From a bacterium (lineage in GTDB: Bacteria; Bacillota; Clostridia; Lachnospirales; Lachnospiraceae), in NCBI GenBank assembly GCA_023664305.1, contig JAMPFT010000007.1, forward strand, positions 62,001 to 126,000: a stretch of DNA of 64,000 nt. The letters run 5' to 3'. Positions 8,006-17,134 of this stretch are shown here, one piece after another. Position numbers and translations under genes: made by a program. Under the pieces are notes generated by a model. The model did no database searches, was not told the origin of the DNA, and saw only the letters and a list, made by a program, of their open reading frames with translations. Numbering within the stretch: the first letter of the stretch is position 1; each line of letters begins with the position of its first letter.

Positions 8006-9490
8006 TTAGAATGCAAAATAAATAAACTGTTTCGAGTCAAAGTTAACACCGTATTCGCCGTAAACTGCCGTGCCGACTACAAGAAGGATGATCACGCCCC
8101 AGGCAAACCACAGATTCTGTTTCCGCAGAAAGGTTCCAAGATCCTCCCGCTTCCTGTATTTTATGAGGTCCACCGCCAACAGCGCCGCCATCGCCACGGC
8201 AAGAATGTGGAACTCCACCACATCCAGACCCCAGCTGTAAAGGCTTTGATCAAACAAAACCCAGGGGTTCCAGCCGGTAAACATGCGCTGCAGATAATAG
8301 AAGGCATCCTGCAGCGTAGCCGCCCGGAAGAAGATCCAGGCAAAGGCCGTCAGGCAGAACGTAACCGCTATCCGGCCGAACCGATAACTGACCGCCTCCG
8401 TCTTCACCTTTCCTTTTTCGGTGATTTTCTCCCGCACCGGCTTCCACACATCTCCCGCGATCTGGTAAAGACCGTGAAGGCCGCCCCAAATCACATAAGT
8501 CCAGTTTGCCCCGTGCCACAGCCCGCTGGCCAGAAAAGTAATCATCAGGTTCCTGTATTTCTTTCCCCTTCCGCTACGGTTCCCGCCCAAAGGAATGTAC
8601 ACATAATCCCGAAACCAGGTACTCAGGGAAATATGCCATCTGTGCCAGAAATCCCCGATACTTACGGCAAAATAGGGCGCGTCAAAATTATCCGTCAATT
8701 CAAAGCCCATGACTCTCGCGGCGCCTACCGCGACCGCGCTGTATCCCGCAAAATCGCAGTAAATCTGGAAAGAAAAGCCGATTGCCCCCAATACCGTCTC
8801 CACCGTTCCGCAGGCGTATACATTGGCAAATATCTCGTCCACAAAGACGGAAAGCCTGTCCGCAATCACCATTTTCTGAAAAAGCCCCCAGGCCATCATC
8901 GTAAAGCCGGACGCTATCCTGTCATAATTCCACAGTTTCATTTTATCCGTTTCGCGAAGCTGCTTCAGCAGCCTTCCGGACCGTTCCACGGGACCCGCCA
9001 CCAATTGTGGGAAAAAGGAGACAAACAGGGCGTATCTTAAGAGATTCTTTTCCGGCTCCGTATCCTCCCGATATACGTCGATCAGGTATCCCAGAGCCTG
9101 AAAGGTGTAAAAGGAAATCCCCACCGGCAGCAGAAAACTGAAAGGGTTATCCACAGCGGAAATGTGGAAAAGTCTCAGCAGACTGTTGATATTCTCCAAA
9201 AAGAAATCAAAGTACTTAAAAAAGAACAAAATCAGCAGATTACTCACCGCGCCGCCCGCCACAATCAGCTTCTTAATCCGGGCCTTTTTCGTTTTGCCCA
9301 ACAGAATCCCGCATACCCATGTGATCAGAGTGGACGTCGCGATCAACGCCACATATTTTGCATTCCAGCACATATAAAAAAAATAGCTTGCAAAAAGCAG
9401 CCAGATGTACCTGATCTTTCGGGGAATTATAAAATAGACCAGCGTAACCGCCGGAAAGAATATCAAAAACGAAAATGAATTGAACAGCAT
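8006..9490 (-). CDS. MBOAT family O-acyltransferase (AlgI/DltB-like)
   Basis: The 494-residue product has about eleven membrane segments and the MBOAT signatures: YFFYMCWNAKYVALI near the start, LPVGISFYTFQALGYLIDVY, GDFWHRWHISLSTWFRDYVY (a hallmark), PLGGNR and GLWHGANWTYVIWGGLHG, whose histidine is the proposed catalytic residue. The ATG at 9490 is preceded by AGGAGG 13 bases upstream; the frame is open further up without a better signal. It works with the adjacent SGNH-like gene in surface-polymer acylation. Confidence 0.93.
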   Translation of the reverse strand: MLFNSFSFLIFFPAVTLVYFIIPRKIRYIWLLFASYFFYMCWNAKYVALIATSTLITWVCGILLGKTKKARIKKLIVAGGAVSNLLILFFFKYFDFFLENINSLLRLFHISAVDNPFSFLLPVGISFYTFQALGYLIDVYREDTEPEKNLLRYALFVSFFPQLVAGPVERSGRLLKQLRETDKMKLWNYDRIASGFTMMAWGLFQKMVIADRLSVFVDEIFANVYACGTVETVLGAIGFSFQIYCDFAGYSAVAVGAARVMGFELTDNFDAPYFAVSIGDFWHRWHISLSTWFRDYVYIPLGGNRSGRGKKYRNLMITFLASGLWHGANWTYVIWGGLHGLYQIAGDVWKPVREKITEKGKVKTEAVSYRFGRIAVTFCLTAFAWIFFRAATLQDAFYYLQRMFTGWNPWVLFDQSLYSWGLDVVEFHILAVAMAALLAVDLIKYRKREDLGTFLRKQNLWFAWGVIILLVVGTAVYGEYGVNFDSKQFIYFAF

Positions 9491-9556
9491 CTTTTTGTTT
9501 ATACCTCCTGACGCTTTTAAGGTTACCACAGCGGTCAGTTCAAGTCAAATTAATTT

Positions 9557-9585
9557 GAGAGGCTCAGGCATTGCCTGAGCCTCTC
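9557..9585 (-). terminator. Hairpin overlapping the trpA stop
   Basis: GAGAGGCTCAGGC pairs perfectly with GCCTGAGCCTCTC across a three-base loop. The hairpin contains the trpA stop codon and marks the end of the trp operon. The following bases (AAATTAATTTG) are not a good T-run, so it may act as an RNA-stabilising end rather than a strong terminator. Confidence 0.6.
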
Positions 9586-10349
9586 ACAGCTTCCTTCATG
9601 GTCCTCACATACTCCCCGATATACGGCGGCGCATTCCGTCCGTACTTTTCCAGCAGCTTGATAATGGCGGAGCCCACGATCGCCCCGTCGGAAAGCTCTG
9701 CCATCCGCCTCGCCTGCTCCGGCGTCGAAATACCGAAGCCCACGGCGCAGGGGATATCCGTATTCTGACGGACCAGCCGGACAATGGACGCAAGATCCGT
9801 TTTAATCTCACTCCTTGTCCCGGTCACCCCGAGGCTGGAAACAATGTAAAGAAAGCCTTCCGCTTCTTTGGCGATCACCGCGATACGGTCCTCCGACGTG
9901 GGGGCGACCAGGGAGATCAGATCCACTCCGTACCGATGACAGATAGGCAGAAACTCTTCTTTTTCCTCAAAGGGCAGATCGGGAAGAATCAAACCGTCTA
10001 TCCCGATTTCCCGACAGGTAGAGATGAATTTTTCCGCGCCGTAGGAAAACACGACATTGGCGTAAGTCATAAACACCATCGGTGTCTTTACATCCTGCCG
10101 CAGTTCTTTCACAAATTCAAAAATTTTGTCTGTGGTGACGCCTCCCTTTAACGCCCGAAGGTTCGCTCCCTGGATCACGGGGCCTTCCGCCGTGGGATCG
10201 GAAAAGGGAATGCCAAGCTCGATCAGATCCGCTCCGTTTTCCGCGGCGGCGCGGACAGCCGCGGCGGAGGTCTCAAGATCGGGATCCCCGCAGGTGATAA
10301 AGGGAATAAACGCTTTCCCGCCGACAAAGGCCGATTTTATTTTACTCAT
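9564..10349 (-). CDS. trpA: Tryptophan synthase alpha chain
   Basis: The 261-residue TIM-barrel subunit cleaves indole-3-glycerol phosphate to indole and glyceraldehyde 3-phosphate. The catalytic Glu and Asp lie in [20 protein letters not shown], and the phosphate-binding end GFGISTPEQ is present. It is the last gene of the trp operon and overlaps trpB by 8 bp, as usual for this physically associated pair. Length is normal and no key residue is missing. Confidence 0.97.
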   Translation of the reverse strand: MSKIKSAFVGGKAFIPFITCGDPDLETSAAAVRAAAENGADLIELGIPFSDPTAEGPVIQGANLRALKGGVTTDKIFEFVKELRQDVKTPMVFMTYANVVFSYGAEKFISTCREIGIDGLILPDLPFEEKEEFLPICHRYGVDLISLVAPTSEDRIAVIAKEAEGFLYIVSSLGVTGTRSEIKTDLASIVRLVRQNTDIPCAVGFGISTPEQARRMAELSDGAIVGSAIIKLLEKYGRNAPPYIGEYVRTMKEAVRGSGNA

Positions 10350-11532
10350 GGATATCCTCCCCTCTGTACCTTGCTATCGCGGCACAATCCTTGTCGCCTC
10401 TGCCGGATATTGTGATGACGATGATCCGATCCTTTTCCATCCCGGGCGCGATCCTCATGGCATGCGCCACGGCATGAGCCGACTCGATGGCCGGAATGAT
10501 TCCCTCCGTCCGCGCCAGATATTCAAAGGCCTCTACCGCCTCGTCGTCCGTCACCGGCACATATTCCGCCCTGCCGATATCATGCAGATAGGCGTGCTCC
10601 GGGCCGATCCCCGGATAATCAAGACCCGCTGAGATGGAATAGACCGGGGCAATCTGGCCGTATTCATCCTGGCAGAAATAGGATTTCATACCGTGGAAAA
10701 TACCGACTCTTCCGGTGTTTACGGTGGCGGCAGTCTCAAAGGTATCGATTCCCCTTCCCGCAGCCTCGCAGCCGATCAGGCGCACTCTTTCCTCGCCGAT
10801 AAAGTGATAGAAGCTGCCGATGGCGTTGGAGCCGCCGCCTACGCAGGCAATCACCGCATCGGGCAGTCTGCCCTCCGCCGCGAGAATCTGTTCCCTGATC
10901 TCCCGGGAAATCACCGCCTGAAAGTCCCGGACAATGACAGGGAACGGGTGCGGCCCCATGACCGACCCCAGGCAGTAATGCGTATCGCTGATTCGGGAGG
11001 TCCATTCGCGCATCGCCTCCGACACCGCGTCCTTCAGCGTCGCCGTCCCTGTTTTCACGGGAATCACCTCCGCTCCCAGCAGCCTCATGCGGTACACGTT
11101 AAGGGCCTGGCGAACCGTGTCCTCCTCCCCCATAAACACTACGCATTCCATTCCCATCAGGGCCGCCGCCGTCGCGGTGGCAACTCCGTGCTGACCGGCT
11201 CCCGTCTCCGCAATCAGCCGGGTCTTTCCCATCTTTTTGGCCAGTAACGCCTGTCCCAGCACATTGTTGATTTTATGCGCGCCGGTATGATTTAAATCCT
11301 CTCTCTTGAGATAAATTTTCGCCCCGCCCAGATCCTTTGTCATTTTTTGCGCAAAATACAGTCTGGACGGTCTGCCCGCGTAATCGTTGAGCAGACCGGT
11401 AAGCTCCCGGTTAAACTCCGGATCGTTCTTGTATCGGTTGTACGCTTCCTCCAGCTCTATCACCGCGTTCATCAGGGTTTCCGGAATATATTGCCCGCCG
11501 TGTATGCCGAAGCGTCCGTTTTGATTAGTCAT
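10342..11532 (-). CDS. trpB: Tryptophan synthase beta chain
   Basis: The 396-residue PLP enzyme condenses indole with serine to give tryptophan. The Schiff-base lysine lies in [20 protein letters not shown], the phosphate-binding loop is [16 protein letters not shown], and the start [16 protein letters not shown] is the classical TrpB1 N-terminus, so it should pair with TrpA and channel indole. Its ATG overlaps the trpF stop (ATGA-type coupling). Confidence 0.98.
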   Translation of the reverse strand: MTNQNGRFGIHGGQYIPETLMNAVIELEEAYNRYKNDPEFNRELTGLLNDYAGRPSRLYFAQKMTKDLGGAKIYLKREDLNHTGAHKINNVLGQALLAKKMGKTRLIAETGAGQHGVATATAAALMGMECVVFMGEEDTVRQALNVYRMRLLGAEVIPVKTGTATLKDAVSEAMREWTSRISDTHYCLGSVMGPHPFPVIVRDFQAVISREIREQILAAEGRLPDAVIACVGGGSNAIGSFYHFIGEERVRLIGCEAAGRGIDTFETAATVNTGRVGIFHGMKSYFCQDEYGQIAPVYSISAGLDYPGIGPEHAYLHDIGRAEYVPVTDDEAVEAFEYLARTEGIIPAIESAHAVAHAMRIAPGMEKDRIIVITISGRGDKDCAAIARYRGEDIHE

Positions 11533-12140
11533 ACTCTCTCTCCCTTTCTGACGGCGGAAACAAAGGCCGCCATTTTTCGTTCATCCTTCCGTCCGTCGGT
11601 CTCGATGCCCGAGCTGACGTCCACCGCATAAGGGTGCAGCCGCTCCACCGCTTTTTCCACATTGTCCGCGCTAAGGCCGCCCGCAAGGAAATACGGTCTT
11701 TGAATATTCCGGACCAGACTCCAGTCGAAGGACGTCCCCGTGCCGCCGCTGCCGGAGTCGAGCAGCACATAATCCGCGGCGCTGCACTGAGCCTTTCGGA
11801 CATCGTCTTCCCCGTCAATGCGAAAGGCTCGGATGAGCGGCTTGTCAGTGAGTTCCCGCAGCCTCCTGATATAGGCGTCATCCTCGCCGCCGTGAAGCTG
11901 CGCCATATCGATCAGACCGCTGTTTAACAGACCGCTGACCGTCTCCGGCTCTTCCCGGACGAACACCCCTACCGCCTGAATCTGCCGATCCAGCATCCGC
12001 CTTAACTCCCATGCCTTCGCCGGTTCTATATACCGACGGCTTTTGGGCGCAAACACAAAGCCCACATATTCCGGCCTCCACTCATTAGCCGCCGCGATAT
12101 CACAGGCCCGTGACAGCCCGCAGAATTTTATTTTTGTCAT
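11529..12140 (-). CDS. trpF: Phosphoribosylanthranilate isomerase
   Basis: The 203-residue TIM barrel performs the Amadori rearrangement of phosphoribosylanthranilate. The catalytic cysteine is in KFCGLSR and the aspartate in [30 protein letters not shown] is the phosphate-binding loop. It overlaps trpB by 4 bp and lies 99 bp after trpC. Stand-alone rather than fused to trpC. Confidence 0.96.
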   Translation of the reverse strand: MTKIKFCGLSRACDIAAANEWRPEYVGFVFAPKSRRYIEPAKAWELRRMLDRQIQAVGVFVREEPETVSGLLNSGLIDMAQLHGGEDDAYIRRLRELTDKPLIRAFRIDGEDDVRKAQCSAADYVLLDSGSGGTGTSFDWSLVRNIQRPYFLAGGLSADNVEKAVERLHPYAVDVSSGIETDGRKDERKMAAFVSAVRKGERV

Positions 12141-12210
12141 CCGCTCACCTTATTTCTTTGCACACTTCCCGCCATGCCGCCAGCGGCGTCACCGCAATCC
12201 GTGAGATTTA

Positions 12211-12249
12211 GAATTTCTTAGGCGGCGTCCTTTGATGCCTTAGAAATTC
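12211..12249 (-). repeat. Intra-operon hairpin at the trpC stop
   Basis: GAATTTCTTAGGC (12211-12223) pairs with GCCTTAGAAATTC (12237-12249) with one mismatch around a 13-base loop. It overlaps the trpC stop codon and precedes trpF. No T-run follows, so RNA processing, stability or partial attenuation is more likely than termination. Confidence 0.6.
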
Positions 12250-13034
12250 TTCTCACACTTCCTTCGAAACCCATCCAGCATGGCCCTTTTGTCCGCCGCC
12301 CTCATCAACGCCTCTCCGATTAACACCGCATCGGCCCCGATCTCCCAAAGCTTCGCCACATCTTCGGCGTTTTGCACGCCGCTCTCCGAGACAAACAGCA
12401 CATCCCGGGGGATCAGCTCCCGAAGCCTGCGGCTGTTGTCCGTATCCACGGAAAAATCCTTCAGATTTCGGTTATTGACTCCGACGATCCGCGCTCCGGC
12501 TTCCAGCGCCGTCCGCACCTCCGTTTCATCGTGAGCTTCCACGAGGGCGGACAGTCCAAGCTCGCCGCAGATACCGAGATACTCCTCCAGCCGCGCCCGG
12601 GTCAGCAGCGAGCAAATCAGCAGAACCGCCGACGCACCCAGTATCTTTGCCTCATAAATCATATACGCGTCTACGGTAAAGTCCTTTCGCAGGCAGGGGA
12701 TAGAAACCGCCGACGCGATCTCCTTCAGATACGCGTCGCTGCCCAGAAACCATTTTGGCTCCGTGAGCACGGAAATACAGTCTGCTCCCGCAGCCTCATA
12801 CTCCTTTGCAATCTGCAGATACGGAAAATCCGCGGCGATAATTCCTTTGGAGGGAGAGGCCTTTTTGCATTCGCAGATAAAAGACATTCCCGGCTTTCTC
12901 AGCGCCTCCTCAAATGCAAATCCCCCGCGGGGAAGCTCCTGTGCCCGCCGCCGGATCTCTTCCGCAGATATCCTTCTTTTTGCCTGTTCCGTGCGCTCGG
13001 CGGCATACTCCGCAAGTTGATCAAGAATTGTCAT
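12240..13034 (-). CDS. trpC: Indole-3-glycerol-phosphate synthase
   Basis: The 264-residue product matches IGPS: MTILDQLAEYAAERTEQAKR at the start, the CECKKASPSKG substrate loop with catalytic lysine, LRKDFTVDAYMIYEA, GVNNRNLKDFSVD and SESGV. It closes the indole ring from carboxyphenylamino-deoxyribulose phosphate. The ATG at 13034 gives the family start; the frame upstream adds 18 residues without homology. A 125-bp gap separates it from trpD, unusually large within this compact operon. Confidence 0.96.
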   Translation of the reverse strand: MTILDQLAEYAAERTEQAKRRISAEEIRRRAQELPRGGFAFEEALRKPGMSFICECKKASPSKGIIAADFPYLQIAKEYEAAGADCISVLTEPKWFLGSDAYLKEIASAVSIPCLRKDFTVDAYMIYEAKILGASAVLLICSLLTRARLEEYLGICGELGLSALVEAHDETEVRTALEAGARIVGVNNRNLKDFSVDTDNSRRLRELIPRDVLFVSESGVQNAEDVAKLWEIGADAVLIGEALMRAADKRAMLDGFRRKCEKNF

Positions 13035-13159
13035 ACTAATACCATGCCTTTCTGCAAGTAGAAATTTGCGGTGCAAAATTGCGTGCAAGCCCGCCCTTTT
13101 GAACCATGTGTAACAAATTTGAGCCGCAGACGCCGCCGGTTTCGCAATTGAAAAATTTC

Positions 13160-14179
13160 CTACGGCCGATTGCTGATCTCGATCAGCCTGTTCAGCGTCT
13201 TGAGCGCCTTGCCGGAGTCGATGATCTCTGCCGCCAGTCCGACGCCCTCCGCCATGCTGCCCGCTTTTCCGCCGATGTAAAGCGCCGCCCCGGCGTTCAG
13301 CAGAACCGCGTTTCTCTTATGTCCCTTTTCCCCGCTTAAGATTCCGCGCAAAATTGCCGCGTTTTCTTCCGGCGTGCCGCCCCTTAAGTCCTCCTTTTTG
13401 CAGCGTTCAAAGCCAAATTCCTCCGGCGTGATGACAAAGGACTTAAACCATCCGTCCCGAATCTCGCAGACGGTCGTGGGGGCGCTCAGAGAAATCTCAT
13501 CCAGCTTATCCTGTCCGTATACTACCATCCCGCGTCTGACCCCCAAGCTGACCAGCACCTGGGCCAAAGGCATTACAAGATATTCGTCATATACTCCCAA
13601 AAGCTGCAGGGCGGGCGCTCCCGGATTGGTCAACGGCCCCAGTATATTAAATACCGTGCGAAAGCCCAGCTCTTTGCGGATCGCTCCCACATATTTCATG
13701 GAGGTGTGATATTTCTGTGCAAAGAAGAAGCACATGCCCGCCTCCTCCAGCAGCTCGATACACCGCTCCGGACTCTGCTGGATATTTACGCCAAGAGCCT
13801 CCAGACAGTCCGCCGTGCCGCATTGCGAGGAGGCGGCTCTGTTGCCGTGCTTTGCTACCTTCATGCCGCCCGCCGCCGCTACAAGGGCGGAGGTTGTGGA
13901 AATATTAAAGCTTTGCGCGTTGTCGCCGCCTGTCCCCACGATCTCAAAAAGCTCCAGCTCCGTCTCAACCCGGGTAGCGTGCGCCCTCATGGCCGCCGCG
14001 CACCCCGCGATCTCATCCGTGGTCTCGGCCCGCGCGCTTTTTGCGGACAGGGCCGCCAGAAAAGCGGCGTTCTGCGTGGGAGTGGTCTCGCCGCTCATGA
14101 TCTCATTCATCACGGTGTACGCCTCGTCGTAGGTGAGATCCTCTTTGTTTACAATTTTTACGATTGCTTCTTTAATCAT
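13160..14179 (-). CDS. trpD: Anthranilate phosphoribosyltransferase
   Basis: The 339-residue product joins anthranilate to PRPP. Seen motifs are [19 protein letters not shown] (PRPP loop), [21 protein letters not shown], and the C-terminal [19 protein letters not shown]. The start codon lies 3 bp after the trpG stop. The gene ends with TAG, useful evidence that TAG is a normal stop in this genome. Confidence 0.97.
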   Translation of the reverse strand: MIKEAIVKIVNKEDLTYDEAYTVMNEIMSGETTPTQNAAFLAALSAKSARAETTDEIAGCAAAMRAHATRVETELELFEIVGTGGDNAQSFNISTTSALVAAAGGMKVAKHGNRAASSQCGTADCLEALGVNIQQSPERCIELLEEAGMCFFFAQKYHTSMKYVGAIRKELGFRTVFNILGPLTNPGAPALQLLGVYDEYLVMPLAQVLVSLGVRRGMVVYGQDKLDEISLSAPTTVCEIRDGWFKSFVITPEEFGFERCKKEDLRGGTPEENAAILRGILSGEKGHKRNAVLLNAGAALYIGGKAGSMAEGVGLAAEIIDSGKALKTLNRLIEISNRP

Positions 14180-14182
14180 AGT

Positions 14183-14752
14183 TTATATCTCCTTTATAAA
14201 ATTTCTCAGCATCTTTTTTCCATCCGGTGTCATGACGGATTCAGGGTGAAACTGCACGCCGTAGATCGGATATTCTCTGTGCTGTACCGCCATCACTTCG
14301 CCGTCTGCGGTGACCGCGGTTATTTTGAGGATTTCCGGAACCGTGGCCGCGTCCGCCGCCAGCGAATGATACCGCGCCACAAGAACTCTCTCGGGACATC
14401 CCCGAAACAACGGACATTCTCTGTCAAGCTTCGTCTCCGACTGCTTCCCGTGCATCAGCTCCTTCGCGTAGGTCACAGTCGCACCAAACGCCGTGCAAAT
14501 CGCCTGATGGCCCAGGCAGACCCCCAGAATCGGGATCTCCCCGCCCAGCGCTTTCACCGCTTCCATGCACACCCCCGCATTCTCCGGCCTGCCCGGACCG
14601 GGCGACAAAATAATACGGTCCGGCTGCAGCCTTCTGATCTCCTCCGCCGTCATTTCATCATTTCGAACGACCCTGATATCGGGCCGGATCTCGCCGATCA
14701 ACTGGTAGAGATTATAAGAAAAACTGTCATAATTGTCGATCAGCAGAATCAT
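14183..14752 (-). CDS. trpG: Anthranilate synthase glutamine amidotransferase subunit
   Basis: The 189-residue class I amidotransferase has the nucleophile in LGVCLGHQAI, the His-Glu pair in VQFHPESVMT, and the start MILLIDNYDSFSYNLYQL. It delivers ammonia to TrpE. Its ATG overlaps the trpE stop by 4 bp. It could also serve p-aminobenzoate synthesis, as such subunits are often shared, but the operon position argues for TrpG. Confidence 0.95.
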   Translation of the reverse strand: MILLIDNYDSFSYNLYQLIGEIRPDIRVVRNDEMTAEEIRRLQPDRIILSPGPGRPENAGVCMEAVKALGGEIPILGVCLGHQAICTAFGATVTYAKELMHGKQSETKLDRECPLFRGCPERVLVARYHSLAADAATVPEILKITAVTADGEVMAVQHREYPIYGVQFHPESVMTPDGKKMLRNFIKEI

Positions 14753-16215
14753 AAGACCACCTCCTCCGCCAGCTGAAGCGCTTTCACAACGGCCTTTGCC
14801 TTATTGATGCACTCCTCATATTCCTTTTCCGGAACGGAGTCGGCCACAATGCCCGCCCCGCTCCTCACAAACACCTTGCCGTTTTTCCTGTAAGCGATCC
14901 GGATTGCGATACAGGTATCCATGTTGCCCGTAAAATCAATATACCCGATCGCGCCGCCATAAATCCCCCGCTTATTGTTTTCCAGCTCGCCGATCAGCTG
15001 ACAGGCCCGGATTTTCGGCGCACCCGACAGAGTCCCCGCCGGCAGAACGGCCTCGATCGCATCCAATCCGTCGCAGTCCTCCCGGATCTCTCCCCGCACC
15101 GTTGAGCCGATGTGCATTACATGGGAATACCGTTCGATCGAATGCAGCTTTTCTACCTGAACTGTGCCGAACCGGCTGATTTTGCCGAGATCGTTTCTTC
15201 CCAGATCTACCAGCATATTGTGCTCGGCAAGCTCCTTTTCATCGGCAAGCAGCTCCGCCTCCAGCCGCCTGTCTTCCTCCTCCGTCTTCCCCCTGGGCCT
15301 GGTCCCCGCCAGCGGGAACGTGTGCAGCACGCCGTTTTCCAGCTTCACCAGCGTTTCCGGCGAGGCTCCCGCCACCTCCACATCCGTGCCCGCAAAGTAA
15401 AACATATACGGCGAGGGATTGATCGTTCGGAGCACCCGATAGGTATTCAGAAGACTTCCCTCAAAGGGAGCACTCAGACGGTTGGAGAGCACAATCTGAA
15501 AGATATCGCCCTCCCGGATATAATGCTTTGCCTTTTCCACCATCCCGCAATAGTCCTGCCTGTCAAAGAGCGGCGTTACCTCCCCCAGCAGACGCCCTCC
15601 CGGCTCCTCCTTTTTCTCCCCGCCGTGGAGCAGCTCCACAAGGCGGGCCAGCTCCGACGCCGCCCTGTTATACTCCTTCTCCGGGTCGTCCAGCCGCATA
15701 TTGACGATCAGAATAATTTTCTGGCGGACATTGTCGAATGCAATCACCTTGTCAAAAAGCATCAGATCAACGTCCTTAAACGCCTCTGTGTCCTCTGCGC
15801 CGCATCGGACAGACGGCTCGCTGTATCCGAGATAATCATAGGAAAAATATCCCACCAGTCCCCCAGTAAAGGACGGAAGATAATCAAAGCGGGGACTTTT
15901 GTACTCCGCAAGAATCTCCCGGAGATAACCGGACGGGTTTTCCGTCCGAAATCCTTCTTCTCCTACCCGCATTTCTCCGTCAATACAGGTAATCTCCAGC
16001 TTTGGCGCAAATCCCAGAAACGTATACCGTCCCCATTTATCGTCCGCCCAGGCCGACTCCAGCATATAACAGTGCGTCGATACATTCTTCAGTATCTTCA
16101 CAGTCTCAATCGGTGTGGTAAAATCGGACAGAATCTCACAGCTGACCGGCAATATATTATATTTCCCGGCAGCGGCAATTTTCATGACCTCATCAAGATT
16201 CGGTGAAATCTTCAT
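14749..16215 (-). CDS. trpE: Anthranilate synthase component I
   Basis: The 488-residue product is the chorismate-using subunit. The feedback site LESA appears in CYMLESAWADDKWGRYTFLG, suggesting tryptophan inhibition. The chorismate-binding domain shows GDIFQIVLSNRLSAPFEG, LAGTRPRGKTEEEDRRLEAE, LVDLGRNDLG and LPAGTLSGAPKIRAC. It is the first gene of the operon; expression is set by the T-box leader upstream. The start codon lies 73 bp downstream of the 61-bp palindromic repeat. Confidence 0.97.
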   Translation of the reverse strand: MKISPNLDEVMKIAAAGKYNILPVSCEILSDFTTPIETVKILKNVSTHCYMLESAWADDKWGRYTFLGFAPKLEITCIDGEMRVGEEGFRTENPSGYLREILAEYKSPRFDYLPSFTGGLVGYFSYDYLGYSEPSVRCGAEDTEAFKDVDLMLFDKVIAFDNVRQKIILIVNMRLDDPEKEYNRAASELARLVELLHGGEKKEEPGGRLLGEVTPLFDRQDYCGMVEKAKHYIREGDIFQIVLSNRLSAPFEGSLLNTYRVLRTINPSPYMFYFAGTDVEVAGASPETLVKLENGVLHTFPLAGTRPRGKTEEEDRRLEAELLADEKELAEHNMLVDLGRNDLGKISRFGTVQVEKLHSIERYSHVMHIGSTVRGEIREDCDGLDAIEAVLPAGTLSGAPKIRACQLIGELENNKRGIYGGAIGYIDFTGNMDTCIAIRIAYRKNGKVFVRSGAGIVADSVPEKEYEECINKAKAVVKALQLAEEVVL

Positions 16216-16288
16216 AAATCCTTTCCTCCTCTCCCGTTTTAACGGACACTTAAGGTTTCCTGTAAAGCAGCTTTACGGACTACCTTTC

Positions 16289-16349
16289 TGTCCATGCAAG
16301 CATGGCCGTTTGGCTATGTGTCTGAAGGACACATTTTGCTCGCGGGAAT
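16289..16349 (+). repeat. Dispersed 61-bp palindromic repeat, copy 1 (family A)
   Basis: This segment matches 56387-56447 (inverse orientation) with one mismatch in 61 bases. It contains three small hairpins: CATGCAAGCATG, GGCCGTTTGGC, and TGTGTCTGAAGGACACA. It sits between the T-box terminator and trpE, so it is part of the trp leader transcript. Confidence 0.9.
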
Positions 16350-16390
16350 AAAAAACGCCCCTGACAGAATCCTATGATCTGTCAAGGACG
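16350..16390 (-). terminator. Attenuator terminator of the trp T-box leader
   Basis: On the minus strand CGTCCTTGACAG and CTGTCAGGGGCG form the stem and TTTTTTAT follows. It lies 22 bp after the T-box sequence, the normal geometry, and is replaced by an antiterminator when uncharged tRNA-Trp binds. Confidence 0.93.
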
Positions 16391-16658
16391 AATAATATGC
16401 CTTTCGGCTTATCCGCGGTGCCACCTTGATTTCACGGGCGTAAGCCCGTGCGCTTAACAGGATACCAACATATCCCCGGCAACTGATGTATGCCGACACA
16501 TTGCAGAATACTCTGTGACTGCAAAAAAGTCACATTTGACTGCACCCTCGGCGGCCCATTTGACAACTTGTTTCTCACCCGGCTCTCAGCATCCCAGGCT
16601 CTCTGTAGAGGCATCACTGCCGTTACTTCCGCTTCATCGGTTTGACGTGTTAAATTTG
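16350..16658 (-). promoter_or_regulatory. Tryptophan-specific T-box riboswitch controlling trpEGDCFBA
   Basis: The leader contains the canonical T-box AAGGTGGCACCGCGG (16427-16413), an AGAGAGCCTGGGATGCTGAGAG-type Stem I apical region near 16600, and an in-context specifier TGG (16558-16556, followed by a purine), which reads tRNA-Trp(CCA). The terminator follows. Uncharged tRNA-Trp should pair at the specifier and the T-box bulge and allow read-through into trpE. The specifier assignment fits the operon. Confidence 0.95.
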
Positions 16659-16664
16659 TAAACT

Positions 16665-16693
16665 ACTATAGCACGGCTTTTACGATCTGTCAA
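16665..16693 (-). promoter_or_regulatory. Consensus sigma-A promoter of the trp operon
   Basis: TTGACA (16693-16688) and TATAGT (16670-16665) are 17 bp apart on the minus strand, just upstream of the T-box leader. This is a near-perfect housekeeping promoter, so control is mainly by attenuation. Confidence 0.9.
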
Positions 16694-16760
16694 GCAATAA
16701 TTTGCCCGGCTGCAGAACCGTGTATAATTTACACAGCTGTGAATCCGGCTGCAAAGCGCG

Positions 16761-17060
16761 CTATACGGCGGTCTCGTCCTTTTCTTCCATCGGAACCAGA
16801 GACAGCTTCACTTCCATGTTCATAGCGGCGGCAATGCGCACCAGCATCTCAAGAGACGGATTGTAATAACCGCTCTCAAACCGCGTGATATTGGGACGGG
16901 AAATCCCGGAGAGCTGCGCAAGATTCTCCTGCGTCAGCTTCTTATCCTTGCGGCATTTCGCGTACGCTGCAATAACGCTTGCCCGCGTATCCTTCTGCAG
17001 TCCCTCGATCAAAATCTCCTCTTTGTCTACGGTAAAGACATAATCCATTGCTTTTCTCAT
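16761..17060 (-). CDS. Small XRE/HigA-type HTH protein (antitoxin-like)
   Basis: The 99-residue product has a helix-turn-helix at about residues 33-90, with RKDKKLTQENLAQLSGISRP and NITRFESGYYNPSLEML. This layout, with a short N-terminal extension (TVDKEEILIEGLQKD), is typical of HigA/RelB-adjacent antitoxins and small regulators. The ATG at 17060 follows GGAGGAAACG; the long frame upstream is out of homology and overlaps the neighbour's end. It lies 74 bp after the ParB-like gene and probably shares its transcript. Confidence 0.8.
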   Translation of the reverse strand: MRKAMDYVFTVDKEEILIEGLQKDTRASVIAAYAKCRKDKKLTQENLAQLSGISRPNITRFESGYYNPSLEMLVRIAAAMNMEVKLSLVPMEEKDETAV

Positions 17061-17134
17061 CGTTTCCTCCCTGTCGCGGTCGTGTATTTGGAGCGGCTGA
17101 TGTCCCGGATTCCTGCAAGGCACGGAATCTGCGG

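Noticed and set aside
16115-16351. Short frames sharing the peptide CPCKHGRLAMCLKDTFCSRE at 16.3 kb and 56.4 kb
   Set aside because: The shared peptide is a translation of the 61-bp palindromic repeat, not a conserved protein.
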